Origin: Symbiodinium natans
Lineage: Eukaryota; Sar; Dinophyceae; Suessiales; Symbiodiniaceae
Direction of reading: 5' to 3'
DNA length: 64,000 nucleotides
NCBI GenBank assembly: GCA_905221605.1
Contig: CAJNDS010000224.1
Span: forward strand, 1,858,059-1,922,058
The position numbers were made by a program, and so were the translations under genes. Below are positions 1 through 13,116 of the stretch, in pieces (the stretch's first letter is position 1; every line of letters begins with the position of its first letter). The notes below the pieces were generated by a model that was given only the letters and a program-made list of their open reading frames with translations, did not search any database and was not told the DNA's origin.

Positions 1-46
1 TTGCCCCTAAACCCTGAGGCCTTGGGGCCCACGATATCTCGAGGCC

Positions 47-152
47 CGGAACGGCTCTAAATCCACCGATGGCTTCCCTCGCTTGGGCAACACCCACGCC
101 TTTGGCGGCCGCAAGGCCCATTTGGGGGCTCGCTGCGGGGCTTTCTTTGAGG
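47..152 (+). CDS. Exon-like piece of an upstream gene (partial)
   Basis: One frame stays open through about 35 codons with roughly 70% G/C at the third position, containing the stretches STDGFPRLGNTHAFGG and HLGARCGAFFEG. It stops being coding-like where the TTTAGGG tract begins at about 170. The minus strand is also open here with G/C-rich third positions, so the strand is inferred from the polarity of the rest of the window. No family was recognised. It is probably a late exon of a gene that starts left of the window. Confidence 0.3.
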
Positions 153-185
153 GCTCCAGTCGGTTTCGGGTTTAGGGAGGGTTTA

Positions 186-2571
186 GGGTTTAGGGTTTAG
201 GGTTTAGGGTTTAGGGTTCAGCGGGTCATGTTTTTTCGAGCCCTCACAGCCCACAAGCCCTGGGCACCAATTGCCTGAACATCCTGAAATTCCATTTTTT
301 TTTTGGCGGGGGGAAGGGGGCGAGGAGTGTTGGGGGATTCAGTCAGGATCCATGTGCACACATGGTATATACTCGGCCTCACAGGGGTTCCTGTTTTGTA
401 GCGGGCCCAAGTATATACGATATAGCACATGGAGTACGGGATCAGGGTTCGGGTTTCTAGATCCAGTCTCGACGTTGAGCCAGTTGCGGAGTCATGCCCA
501 GCAGCCTGCTAGGTGATACCCACCCAAAGAACAGAAAACATATCTGCCTGATGATAAGGGCACCATTAGGACTGTATTTCTTCATTTCCACCCAAAAAGT
601 ACAAACACTGTTCCTCATCATGGCAACATCGGGATTGTCAACAGCAGCTCCGACGAAATAGCACTGGTGCATTTCCCGCATGCACTTGGGTCTAATGCCC
701 GGACACGGAGTTCTCATTTGGGAAGCAGGGCGGCAGGGCGGGGGGTTCTTGGATCGGGTCTTACGCAGGTTGACCCTGACGAAAGAGAACACGTGCCCGA
801 ACCGTTGGGTCCTCTCAGAAACCCTAAACCCTAAACCCTAAACAGGGTGGACATATAGCTTAAGCAACACATACCCTGAACCCTATACGCCCTAGACAGG
901 TCATCTGAACCCTTGCAGCCAACCCCTGCAAGCCTACACTCCAAGACTAGAACAGGTCTAGAACCTTCAACCCTCCCTCAGCCCTAAACCCTAAACCCTA
1001 AGCCCTATAAACCCGAAGCCCCCCCCCCCACTCCCTGAAACCCGAGTACCCCCCCAAGAAAAAACTCTGTAGGAGCGGCCCGGTGCCAGCAACGTCTCAG
1101 GGACATCTCAAGGCCAAGGGCTTTGCGTTTGGGGTTTCGGGTTTAGGGTTTAGGGTTTAGGGTGTGTGAGTTGTGGCTTGTGTCGGGGCTTCGAAGGTTT
1201 AGGGTTTGAGCCTCGAGGTAGTCTTACTTCATAGGTTGATCTACTATTTGCTTCAGAACACCGAAAGAACAAAAAATAGTAATCCCTATATTACCCTGAA
1301 TAAGGAACAATATTTTTACTGTTCCGGGGTTCTTAAGCAATTCGTAGTGATGGCCAGCGGACGTGGATTATGGGGCCGCCGGGTCTGTGCGTGGGGCCCT
1401 AAACCCTAAACCCTCAACCCTGAACCCTGAACCCTAAACCCCAAACCCTAAACCCTAAACCCTAAACCCCACACCCTAAACCCTGAACCCTGAACCCTGA
1501 ACCCTAAACCCTGCTGGCTCCCTGACCTTCATCCTCTGGGCCCAAAAGATCCAGAAACCTAAGCTTGAAAAAGCTCCGAAGCCCTAAAACCCGAAAATTG
1601 CCCCAGATGCCGACCTAAGGTCACTAAACCTGCAACCGTAGAAAGCCACTGGAAACTCTCCAAACCCACAACCGTAGAAGACCCTGAGCACTAAACCCTA
1701 AACCCTAAACCCTAAACCCTAAACCCTAAACCCTAAACCCTAAACCCTAAACCGCAGTTGCTAGGCCCCAGCGACGTTGGCACCTCCACCCAGCCACTCG
1801 GGATCTGTGCCACTGGCAGCAGCCCTGGTGACCTCGGCCGTGGCAGCGGGTGGCAGCAAGAGCTTCGCCTCCCTCAAGAGGGTTTAGGGTTTAGGGTTTA
1901 GAGGGTTTAGGGTGTAGGGTGTTTGGGGTTTGGGGTTTAGGGTTTAGGGTTCAGGGTTTAGGGTTAGGGTTTGGGGTTTGGGGTTTGGGGAGGCTTGTTT
2001 CTTTAAGGCTCCAAGGACTCGAAGTTTTAAGTTGTTGGGCCCGTAGGGCTACGCATCAGGATTTTCGGCTGTTTTTTGAGCCGGGTTGAGATCTTTGGGC
2101 TTTTGGGATTCAAGATAACACCATCTTCCTGACGAAGGGTTTAGGGTTTGGGGTTTAGGTTTTGGGTTTAGGGTTGAGGGTTTAGAACTGCTTACACTTC
2201 CCGCACAACTTCATCCTCTTAATCCCTAATCTCTGTGCCCTAACCCCCCAAGCGACACGTCTTAATCCTTGATCTCAAGGCTGACCCCTACATACCGATG
2301 TCTTCGGAGATTTAGGGTTTAGGGTTTAGGGTTTAGGGTTTAGGGTTTGTAGCGTTTAAGGTTTAGGGTTTAGGGTTACCCTAAACTTTTTATGACCCCT
2401 ACAAACCGATGTCTTCGGGGAGTTAGGGTTTAGGGTTACCCGGTTTGTAGCGTTTAAGGTTGAGGGTTTAGGGTTTTAGGGTTTAGGGTTTAGGGCTTAG
2501 GGTTTAGGGTTACCCTAAACCCTAAACCCTAAACCCTGTTACGGTCGAGGTCGAGACGCGGTCTCCGCACG
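186..2571. repeat. Telomere-type repeat region upstream of the FNT gene
   Basis: Apart from the exon-like piece at 1758-1881 this stretch is blocks of TTTAGGG and CCCTAAA with degenerate variants (about 186-226, 1398-1506, 1689-1751, 1880-1990, 2309-2345), separated by unique-looking DNA. A diverged palindromic element related to the 109-bp family lies at about 345-440. No promoter motif was recognised. Confidence 0.6.
1758..1881 (+). CDS. Exon-like piece with a repeat-derived 5' splice site (partial)
   Basis: After a CCCTAAA tract ending in ACCGCAG the frame opens as LLGPSDVGTSTQPLG and continues for 41 codons with about 68% G/C at third positions, to GAG G|GTTTAGGG. The 5' splice site would be the first unit of the following TTTAGGG tract. 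It may belong to the same upstream gene as the exon-like piece near position 100. No family was recognised. Confidence 0.35.
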
Positions 2572-5500
2572 ATGCAGCGCTCTGGGCGCTTCGTGGCGAC
2601 GCCCCAGGAGACCTACAAGGCACCAGGAACTCTAGGGTTTAGGGTTTAGGGTTTAGGGTTTAGGGTTCAGGGTTCAGGGTTCAGGGTTTAGGGTTTAGGG
2701 CTTATGGTTTGCCCTAAGGATCCATAATGTAGCTATATGAGAGTTTACGAACAGAGGGGGATCCCAATATAGACCCTTAAATAGTTGGATCATCGGATCC
2801 CCTTATAATACGGACCCCAACAAGGTACCCGTATCATCGCAAACCCCAAAAATCTCTTGAGCTCCAGGAAGCTCCGAAATAGGAACCCCTTGAAGACCCA
2901 AGTGTATACTGAGTATGCGCATGGATTCTTGGGGTGTTGGTGTGTAGGAAGGCTAGGGCTTAGGGGTTTAGGGCTTTGGGTTTAGGGTTAGGGTTTAGGG
3001 TTTAGGATGAGTTCAGGAATAAGGGGCCAGGGGTTGGGGAATTTTTTGGGCCGGAGGTGTCTTGGGTCTCAGGGTTGTTAGGCGTTTTGGGGTTCAGATG
3101 GCGGGGGGCTTGGGGCTTGGGGGGTCGAGGGTTTAGGGCGTTGGGGTTAGGGTTTTCTGTTTTTCTTTTTTGTTGGGGGGGGGGGGGTGAAGCCTTAAGG
3201 CAGTTCCCAGGCAGAATATACTAAAACCTCCCACGGTTCGCAAGGTTCCTTAACGGGTGTTGGCTTTCGGGGCTTCAGATGGCTGCGGATTACAAGCCAC
3301 GAAACCCCATACCCCAAAGACCAACCCTAGGGCTCCAAGTATACAAATAATACCTACATTGGGGTCTAATAGTCTATAAATAATACCTACTTTGGGCTAT
3401 TTGGAGCCTAAGGGCAATGCATAAATCCCCAAGAAGCCAGCCCTTCAGGCTACCCGACCTCAATCGGCAACTTTTTGTGGTTAGCCAAGCTGCAGCACGA
3501 GGGGTTTGTGTTGTTCTTTAGGTGTTCATACGGGGTTTAGGGCATACTGTTTCACCACATCCGCCAGCGCTTGGCAGTAAATACCTGGGACCTTCCCTTT
3601 CTCTCAGGGTCCTTTCATATATACCTGGGCCCTATCAAGCTACTACATCTAGGCTCTCGTACGTGTGTCGGATGCACGGACGCACGGCTTGTACCGTGGT
3701 AAGAACTGGAAGATTACCCTAACCCTAAGCCCTATAATCCTAAACCCTAACCCCCTAAACCCCAGACGCGCACAGGGGTGGATGCAGAAGGCACGCCATC
3801 TGCAAGATCAGCCTTCTGCTCAGACCTTCTACGCCGCCTTCATGGGGGGTTGCTACGTGGGCACCGCGGTTTCAACCCTTAAATCTCTCCAAGCCCGCTA
3901 CACCCTAAAACCTAAACCCTAAACGGCCCTAAACCCGATCCCAAAGCCCAGACTGGCCTAGAGTATTGTCTTGGAGTTTATTACCCTAGGGCTCCAAGAA
4001 AAACAAATATTACCTACATTGGGGTCTAAAGTCTATAAATAATACCTACTTTGGGCTATTTGGAGCCTAAGGGTTAGACACTGGAACGAGCTCTTCGAGC
4101 TCAAGGCACCAGGGCAATTAAGCCTGCCGTTTGGGCTTGGGTCTTCTGCTGTAGTCTCTCGATCCTTTTTCAAAAGATGCATCGTACCTCTGCGTTTTTT
4201 TATATTATGAAACGCACGAGAATGTGCAACAAAAAAACCGTATCATGGCTCTAGGGGAGCATGCGTTTGGCACGGAGGGTTTCCAAGAGGTCGTCCGGAT
4301 GAGTTGAACTCTCTACAGGCTTCATAGGGGTTAGAGTTTAGAGCCCAAACTCTTCAATACCTGCGCCACATGCCCTACCTCTAAACCCTAAACCCTAAGT
4401 CCTAAGCCTAAACCCTAAACCCAACAAAACCCAAGAGGTCTCACCATGAAAAGTCCCAAAAGCCCACGGCCGGCGACGGCGGCCAACCTCAAAGTTCCCG
4501 GCATCCTACTTGAAGGTTCCAATCAGGGTTTAGGGTTTAGGGTTCAGGGTTTAGGGTTTTGGGGTGTAGGGTTTGGGGTTTTGGTTTAGGGTTTGGCATG
4601 TGGGGTGTAGGGAATGCTGCTTGGTTTACTGGTCTACTCGGGTGGCTGTCAAAATTCTGGTCCCTTTTGGGGTAACCTAAATATTAATTTGGTGCCGTAT
4701 TATAATAGGGATCCAAAAAGGGATCATAATTTTGACAACCACCCACTTGAAGCTCCATGGCCAGACTGCAAGAACCCCGAACCCGAGAAACCCTGAATCA
4801 CGAATCTCCCAACTCAGCCTGATTTAGGGTTTAGGGTTTAGGGCTTAGGAGCTCTAATGTTTTGGTTTACAACGTAGTGGGCCCCAAATGGAACTACATT
4901 ACAGACTTGACTAGCGGTATGTACTTGGAGATTGTGCCTTGGTGTTCTATATGTAGCAGTTTATGTAATGGAGAGGAGCGGTAGGACCCTACTTCGAACT
5001 TTCGGCTACCCATGAACCTTCTAGTAGTACCCTAGGCCCTGAATACTACTCACAGCCACCCCTGAACACCTTAAATCCTAAACCCCAAACACTAAAATCG
5101 CAAACCCTAAGCCTTCGTGGCCCAGTGGTACTCTTTCCCCTTTTTCTGGGTTCTGGGTTCCCTTGCAAAGTACCCAACCCAAAGGGTGCCCTAATATAAG
5201 ATGAAACCCTCAACTTTATGAGATGAAACCCTAAACTCTGGGCCCTGAAAATCCTCAAGGTATGGCGGCGCTGCTCTGTTTGGCTTTGGGTGGCAACATC
5301 ACTGCAAGTCCCACTGCGCGCCATGTGATCTTCGCGTCCTTGTTTCCGGTGAGCTTGCTCCTGGACCCGAAGGGATGAAGGCTTTAGGGTTTGGGGTTTA
5401 GAGTTTGGGGTTTCGGGTTTAGGGTTTAGGGTTGAGGGTTGCCCCTGCACCGGGTACCTTGTTCGATTCGGGTGTTTAGGGTTTCGGGATTAGGTATTGC

Positions 5501-6513
5501 TTCCCCAAATATCCTGGCAGCCCTAAACCCCTTAAACCCCTGAGCACTGAACCCCAAATCCTCAAGCCAACAACCCGAAATCCTTACTACCAAGGTCCTA
5601 CACCCTAAACGCAGCTTCCTCTCAGAATCTCCCAGCTCCGGAACCCTGATTTCACCTTCCCCGCCCCCTAAGTCTGGGCCTTAGTCCTTAAACCGTGCGC
5701 CGCCATTCTTAGATCCCGGACAAACTCGGCCCTTCACAATCCCCTCCTCTTACTCAACACCCCCTGGCCACCAGCCAGAATCTTAAATACTCCCACTGTT
5801 GTGATATTGTATTATATAGGGGGGGGGGGGGGAAATTTCTAAGGAATGTTTTATGTTGGGGGAGGGGATTGCAGACTGCCAGGAATCAACAGTTGCTGGC
5901 CACCCTTCTACTAGGTGGGAGAGGGGTTTGCAAGACAAAAGGCCCCCAACTCCTTCAAACCCCCGGACCCCTAAACTCTAAACCCTAAACCCTAAACCCT
6001 AAACCCTATGCCAGACTTCTGCTGTGTGTTGCAATAGGCTAACAGTATAGGTCTCCCGAATTCTTGCCTTTAATACCAAGGCATGGTCTGCACTTGATGT
6101 TTGAACATGTGATATGTTTAGGGTTTAGGGTTTAGGGTTTAGGGTTTAGGGTTTAGGGTTTAGGGTTTAGGGCTCGTACTTCAGGGTTCGAAGCAGGGCG
6201 GTCTAGAAAGCAACAGCATCTACCGTGCCAAAGTTTCACAACGCTCAGGCTCTTCATTCTGCAAACGGAGGCTCAACTCTTTACCGGAAACGCCGCCGTC
6301 ATGGCCATCGGTGCGTTCGAAAGACACCGACTTCAATTTCGGAGTTTCCTAGCAGATGTGCATTAAATATATATATATATATGCACACACAAATATGTGT
6401 ATTCATATACATACTAATATGCATATGAGCATCACCATCAATATATTTATGAATAGATCACACCAAAGAATCGCCAAAGACCCCAGCTTCCATTTCTAAG
6501 GGTTTTGCAAACA

Positions 6514-6548
<35 letters not shown>

Positions 6549-8907
6549 CCCATTCCCCCTCTTCAAACGCTGGCGGCAGATTGAGGGTTTGGCCCCAAAG
6601 ACCAGGCATCGGGAGAGGGAAAGTCCTTTTCTTTTGGCCACGGTTTATGGACAGATGGTAGCTTTTTACCTCGTCTTTCGGAGCTGTAAGTTAAACCTGT
6701 AGGCACCTGAGGCCACGTTTCTTCGTAGAATTAACTTTGGTTGAAAGTCTCGAGCTGCGCCACGTGTCTTGGAGTTTCTTTGTGCTCTGGTTGTCCGAAG
6801 AACCACTGCCCAGACACCGAGTGGGCCCTTATTTTTCCTTATTTAAAAAGGCACCCCTTTGTGCATGGATCTAGCAGCAGTTCTTGAATCTCGTTTATGA
6901 GCCCTAACCCCCACCCCCCCCACATACTTTCAGCCCTCCCCGGCCCAGAGGTCGCTTTTATAGCATAGAACCCACCCCCCCCCCCCCCCCCCCCAGGGTT
7001 TAGGGTTTAGGGTTTAGGGGTTAGGGTTTAGGGTTTAGGGTTGCAGAACCCCAGCCCCCTCGCAAGCTCCAACCCTACTGCAGGAAAGGTGAGCCTTAAG
7101 GGCCTCTTCCGGAACTGGTGCCTCGATCCCCCCTTGGGAATTGTTTCTTAATTTTGTTCATATAAAACCCAAGAGGATATTAAGAAATTATTGTTTTTTT
7201 AAATTGTTCATATATAAAACCCAAGAGAGAATATTAAGACATTATTCTTATTTAAGGTTTTTGAGGGGAGTATAGGTGCCTCACCTACTGGGGCAACCTC
7301 CTCGGCTGCCTCACGCTGGGCGCCGTGGCCCAGTATACCGGTCTGCTGACAGGTGGGGGGGGGATGGAGGGGGCAATTTAGATTTTAGGGTTTAGGGGTT
7401 AGGGTTTAGGGTTTAGGGTTTAGGGAGATTTTTTGGGTAGGCCCTTGGGATTTTATATTTTTCTTATGGGGTGAAAGAGGATCATATTCAGGAATATTTT
7501 TCAGAGGGTTTTAAGGGCCGGCCATCCTTGATTTCAAGGTTGGAGGCTGGATGTTTAAAGAAACGCCAAAGCCCCAGCTACCAACCGAAGCTTGACGAGT
7601 TGTATGTGTCCTGTATATAGGTTTTTACATGCGCACGTGCGGACTCCGGACTGCTCTCTTACGAGTGTGCGATTCTCAGTAGCTAGGAGCCCCTGTTGAC
7701 CGTTTGGGGTTCCTATCGCAATACAGAGCCTCTTACTTACTGTACGAATCTCCCGGAAGCTTGCAGAAATGGAGACATTCAAGGCCCAGTTGGATTTGAT
7801 CTGCGTGCCGCTGGACCAGGCGGTCGCTGCGGCGAAGACCGACATGGCCATGGGCGCCCCGCAAGGGGCGGAAGCTTCCTGTTGGTTCGTAGGGACTGAG
7901 GGAATGAGGTACCCTATTTAATCCCTTACAGGGTATGTACAGGGGGATATAGGGTACCTCATAGCCCCCATTCCCTACCAACCAACAGCTAGGAAGAGGA
8001 CACAGCGACGAAGCTGGCGAATGGCATCCTGGAAGTCCAACCCTGCCAAGTACGCGCAGGGAAGCAATGAGAAATTCACGGCCGCGGCGGCTGAGCTCCT
8101 CAACATCTACCTGACATTGATGGTGGAGCATCCCTTCCGCCTTTGAAAAAAAAACCGCCCTAATTGTCAAAGCACCTTCCGGAAAATCCTGCCGAAGCCG
8201 GCCCCGCCATTTAAAGACCTATTCCGAACTAGGGGGTGGGCTCAGGGCTCCCAAAACCCTTAAGCCAGTCCTAAACCCTGAGACCCTAAACCCCCCTTCC
8301 CTCTCCCTAAAACCTAATCAAACACGAAACCCTTCAGTTTACACCCAAATTAGTTACGTCATTACTTAAACCCAGCCTAGACCCTAAACCCTTTAGACCC
8401 CAAGTCGTGACATTTGGATAAAAACATCCCCCTAATGATAGAAACACATTTCGAGTTTCTATTGGGGGGGTGGGGGAGGGGAGCTCCCCCTGTTTTATAT
8501 CAGGGGGAACGGATTACTCCAAACCAGGGGCAATCATTTTCAGGACTGCCGGCTATGAGCAGTCGGGGCAGATTGTGCAAGCCAGATGTGAGCTCTAAAC
8601 CGTAACCCGTAACCCGTAACCTTATAACCTGAAATTGTGGTAATCACTGGGGCCGATGCAAAAAAAACACAAATAAAACACTAAAAAAAAAAAATCTTTT
8701 GAAACCCAGCCTTACCACGAAATCCAAGTTACAACCTAAACCCTAAACCCTAAACCCTAAACCCTAAACCCTAAACCCTAAACCCTAAACCTGTCACTAA
8801 ACCCTAAACAGCATTGTGCTTAGGCTCAACGTTCGACTCTAGGAAGTTCCATAAATCCTCAAACCCTAGACCCTAGACCCTAAACCCTAAACCCTAAACC
8901 CTAAACC

Positions 8908-8953
<46 letters not shown>

Positions 8954-11900
8954 ACCCCAAACCCTAAACCCTAAACCCTAAACCCTAAACCCATCCAGAG
9001 GGTTACAGCCTTTTTCCCTTCAGGAGGAGCCGCTGGGATGGCCATTCAGACGCTCTTGGCCAAGCCGCTGGGTTCAAGGGTTCACCCTAAGGATCCATGT
9101 GCATATCTAGTAGCAGGTAGGTTCAGGGTTTAAGGTTTAGGGTTTAGGGTTTAGGGTTTAGGGTTTAGGGTTTAGGGTTTAGGGTTTAGGGTTCAGGTTG
9201 TGAAGGCCCATTGGTTGTTGGTTGTTCTCCAAGGAGGCAGTACATGCCCGGGCTTTCAAGGGGGTTCCTATTTAGGGGCTGTGGGGCCCAAGTAGATACT
9301 CCATGGGTACATGGATCCCTATAGGCCTACACCCCAAACCCCGAGCCCGGCCTGGAGGGTTTAGGGTTTAGGGTTTAGGGTTTAGGGTTTAGGGTTTAGG
9401 GTCTCGTGGCCAGAGGTGCTCCTCAAGCTTCGGGCAAGCCCTGGTGTCGGGCGTAATGTGCAACTGGCTGCTGCCTGGCTCAGGGATAAGGTTTAGGGTT
9501 TAGGGTTTAGGGTTTAGGGTTTAGGGTTTAGGGTTTAGGGTTTAATTAGGGTTTAGGGTTTAGGGTTTAGGGTTAAGGGTTTAGGGTTTGGGGTTTGTTA
9601 GGGTTTAGGTTGCCGAGCTCACAAGCCAACCACCTGCGTGTTGAGAACATCTCAGGGGGCTTTGAGATCTCCCGAAGGATCCATGTGCATATATAAATAT
9701 CATATATATATAAATAAATAACTAACTAAATAAATAAATAAATATATATATATATATAGTATATACCTGGGCCTTCAAGGGGTTGTCTTTGGGGGCTTTG
9801 AGGCCCAAGTATATACTAGACTGTACATGGATCGTTCGAGTTAGGGTGTTGAGCCACCAAAGCCGGCAGAATATCAACAAGGCAGCGAAAAAAGGCCATT
9901 CGCACCATTTTGGCTTCCCAATCTCAGCACCCTTGCAAGGAATTGTTGAAATCCCTCAACGCTGTACTTAGAGAGTATGCTTTAGGATGCCCCCAAGGTA
10001 CCCCTCATTCCATCGTTAAGGTACCGCTGTCTGAGGGCGTTGCAAGGCAACCCTTACAAAACCCACACCCTAAACGCTAGCCAAAACTCCCAAACGCCAT
10101 AACTTGGTAGCCCGGTGGTACCCTTTTTCCCTTTTTTGGTTCAAAGTTAATTACCCTATAAAGCCACAAACCCCCCAAAGGGGTACCGTCATTACAAAAT
10201 GGTTTCTGGGCTACCAAGATAATGTACATAATGTACCCGAAGCCCTAAACCCCAAACCCTTAAGAGATCAGGCTTTGTACCGCGTACTGGCTTGCGAGCA
10301 TGGCACGCGGGCTGCCCGGGAAGATGCTCCTTGAGCTCGTATGGAGCAGGTGATGGTCCGGTTTAGGGTTTAGGGCTTAGGGCTTAGGGTCTAGGGTTTA
10401 GGGTTAGGGTTTAGGGTTGAGGGTTGAGGGATTGGGGTTTAATTAGGGTGTTTGTCCGCCCCGAAGCCGAAGCCACTTGCTGCTTCGAGGCCGGTATGCA
10501 GAATATCAGACAATGCTGTTGACTTGGCTGTTTTCTGGCTGGCTCTTAGGACTTTAAGGTTTTGAGTTTTTGAAGCAACTACAATAATGAGCCGAAAAGT
10601 TAAGTTTTTTGGAGGGGTTCAGGAGTCAGCCAGGTCGAGATTAAAGCGTGCTGATGGCTCCGCCATGTTTCGGGAGAGATGGTCGTGGTTGCGAGGGCAG
10701 AATTCTGTGGTCCTTCCACCTTGTCTGGGGTTGATGTTTTAGGACCCTAAACCCTAAACCCTAAACCCCAGAACCATCTTCAGAGCATGAGGCCGAGCCA
10801 TGGGGTGTTCGGGAGTTTAGGGGATTGGGCTTCGCGTTCGCATCGCTTGGCTCTTGAGAGTCACATGTGATGATTGTACCAATAAGGACCTGGGGGGGGG
10901 GTGTTATCCTAGGACCCTGGCTGGGCCTTTATTCCCCTTTTTTGAGGGCTTAGGTTACCTGATTCGCCCCTTAAAACCAACAAGGTCGCACTTTTTATTC
11001 CTAGGTTACTCTTGGGTCGAGTATCAGGGTCAAGGGACAGGGTGTAGGGTTGACATATGAACCCCTGCAAGGTGCGTCTGGGCTTGGGCAGCGATTAGGG
11101 TTGGGCCACAGGGCTGAGGGTTTCTAGGGTAAATTACCCTAGAAACCCTCAGCCCTGTGGCCCTGGCCTGACGCATTTCGATCGATCGAGTTCCTCATTC
11201 CACGCAGCTCCCCCCCCCCCCCCCCCCCCATATCAACATCTACTAGATCTCCAAGTGGACGCCTTTCCCCTGTTGCGAACCCGATCCACAAAGGAAGCCC
11301 TTTCAAACAAACGCTTACTAGGCCTGGCAGGGCAGTCTACAATAGAGTACGTAACTGATGCTCTTAGTTCGAAGCTCCGTCCTCAGATCCGGCAGCCTCC
11401 GCCCGAGTTGAGAAGCTTCCCTAAACCCTAAACCCTAAACCCTAAACCCTAAACCAAGGGTGGGAATCTGGTTTACCATCTCCATGTTTGTGGGCATCGG
11501 CTTCGAGCACTCCATCACGTGCCTTGGCTGCAGTGACAGACTTCACTCACGTGGCAATGCCCTAAGGGTCCATGTACCTCATTATTATACACTTGGGCCC
11601 CAAAGTCCCTAAATAGGAAGTACTTTAAGGGCCAAGTACTCCCTATCTTGGTACATGGATCCTTAGGGAATGTATCTTTTGTTTTCAAGCGATCCTTCAG
11701 GAACTTCTGCTTTCTTCCGGAGACTATCCTCTCAAACAACCACTAAAGGAGCCCTAAACCCTCCATCCCTAGCCCAAAGGATCCATGTACCCATATAGTA
11801 TATACTTAGCCCCTAAAGCTACTATATAGGAACCCCTTTAAGGCCCAAGTATATACTATATAGGTACACGGATCCTTTGGGTAGATCGTAAAGCCCAAGC

Positions 11901-12333
11901 CCCACGCACAGTCTTGTTCAGGTCTGGAACCCGTTTCAGCTCTGAGCCCGTCTGTCCGTTGCGAAGCGCGGATTTTTCCCCAGACTCGCCCTTAAACCCC
12001 AAACCCTCAACCCTAAACCCTCAACCCTAAACCCTAAACCCTAAACCCTAAACCCTAAACCCTAAACCCAAGGAACATGTTCCTGCTTTCGGCCGGCCTC
12101 TTTGCCGGAGCCCCGATAACTGGCCCTGAGGTGGTGCTGAGACTTGGCTTGTGGAATTGAGACTGTGAACCCAAAACCCTAAACCCTAAACCCTAAACCC
12201 TAAACCCTAAACCCTAAACCCTAAACCCTAAACTCCAACATGTCTGGGCTCAGGGGAAAGAACCCTCAACCCTAAACTCCAATATTTCCGTGCTTAGGGG
12301 GGGGTTTCAGGAGATGTTGGAATGGTGGGGGTT

Positions 12334-12366
<33 letters not shown>

Positions 12367-13075
12367 AATTTCGGTGGGACTTCAGCGGCTTGAGGGGGTT
12401 TAGGGCTTTGGGCTCGGCGTTTGGGGGTTTGGGTATTTTTCTTTGCATCGGGCCTTGCTGATTTGGGACTTGAGCTCATGGAACTCTACCTTGGACCTAA
12501 GGTTGTACCCCAGGGAGGGGGGTTCAAGGGGGGTCTGGAACCCAAGGCTCCCGACGTCTCGCTACTACTCCCGAAGGCTCCCTAATGCCTACCCCCCATG
12601 GCCCACCCTCCCTTAAGAACCCTATAATTATATGGCGCCTCAGTGAGGCTAGCGGCTATGTGCAGTGGTGAAAGGCGGCCAGATAGATGGCACATTGCAC
12701 ACTCTATAGCCCCGATGCCCAAGACCCTAGAGCCTAAACCCTAAAACCTAAACCCTAAACCCTAAACCCTAAACCCTAAACCCTACGGGTTCTGTAACCT
12801 GGCCGCCTTGAAGGTTCATGGTACTTCGTAACCCAACTAAAGCTGTACTGATATTAGAACCCAATTATCTTAAGGTGCTTTAGGGGTTCCAACTACACTT
12901 ATCGTTGGGTTAGAAGTACCCTGAACCTCCAAGTAGGAGGGTTCAGGGTTTTGGGAACCCACGGAGAGCAGAGGGGAAGAGAGAGAGAGAGAGAGAGAAC
13001 CCTAAACCCTAAACCCTAAACCCTAAACCCTAAACCCTAAACCCTAAACCCTAAACCCTAAACCCTAAACCCTAA

Positions 13076-13116
<41 letters not shown>

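Noticed and set aside
457-792. 111-codon minus-strand frame
   Set aside because: The other genes all lie on the + strand, the frame ends in repeat, and part of the sequence resembles repeat elements near 29.6 kb and 55.8 kb. No family motif was seen.
1-2700. A real chromosome end (telomere or subtelomere)
   Set aside because: Tracts occur in both orientations at similar density along the whole window and between exons of single genes. No long terminal array is present.
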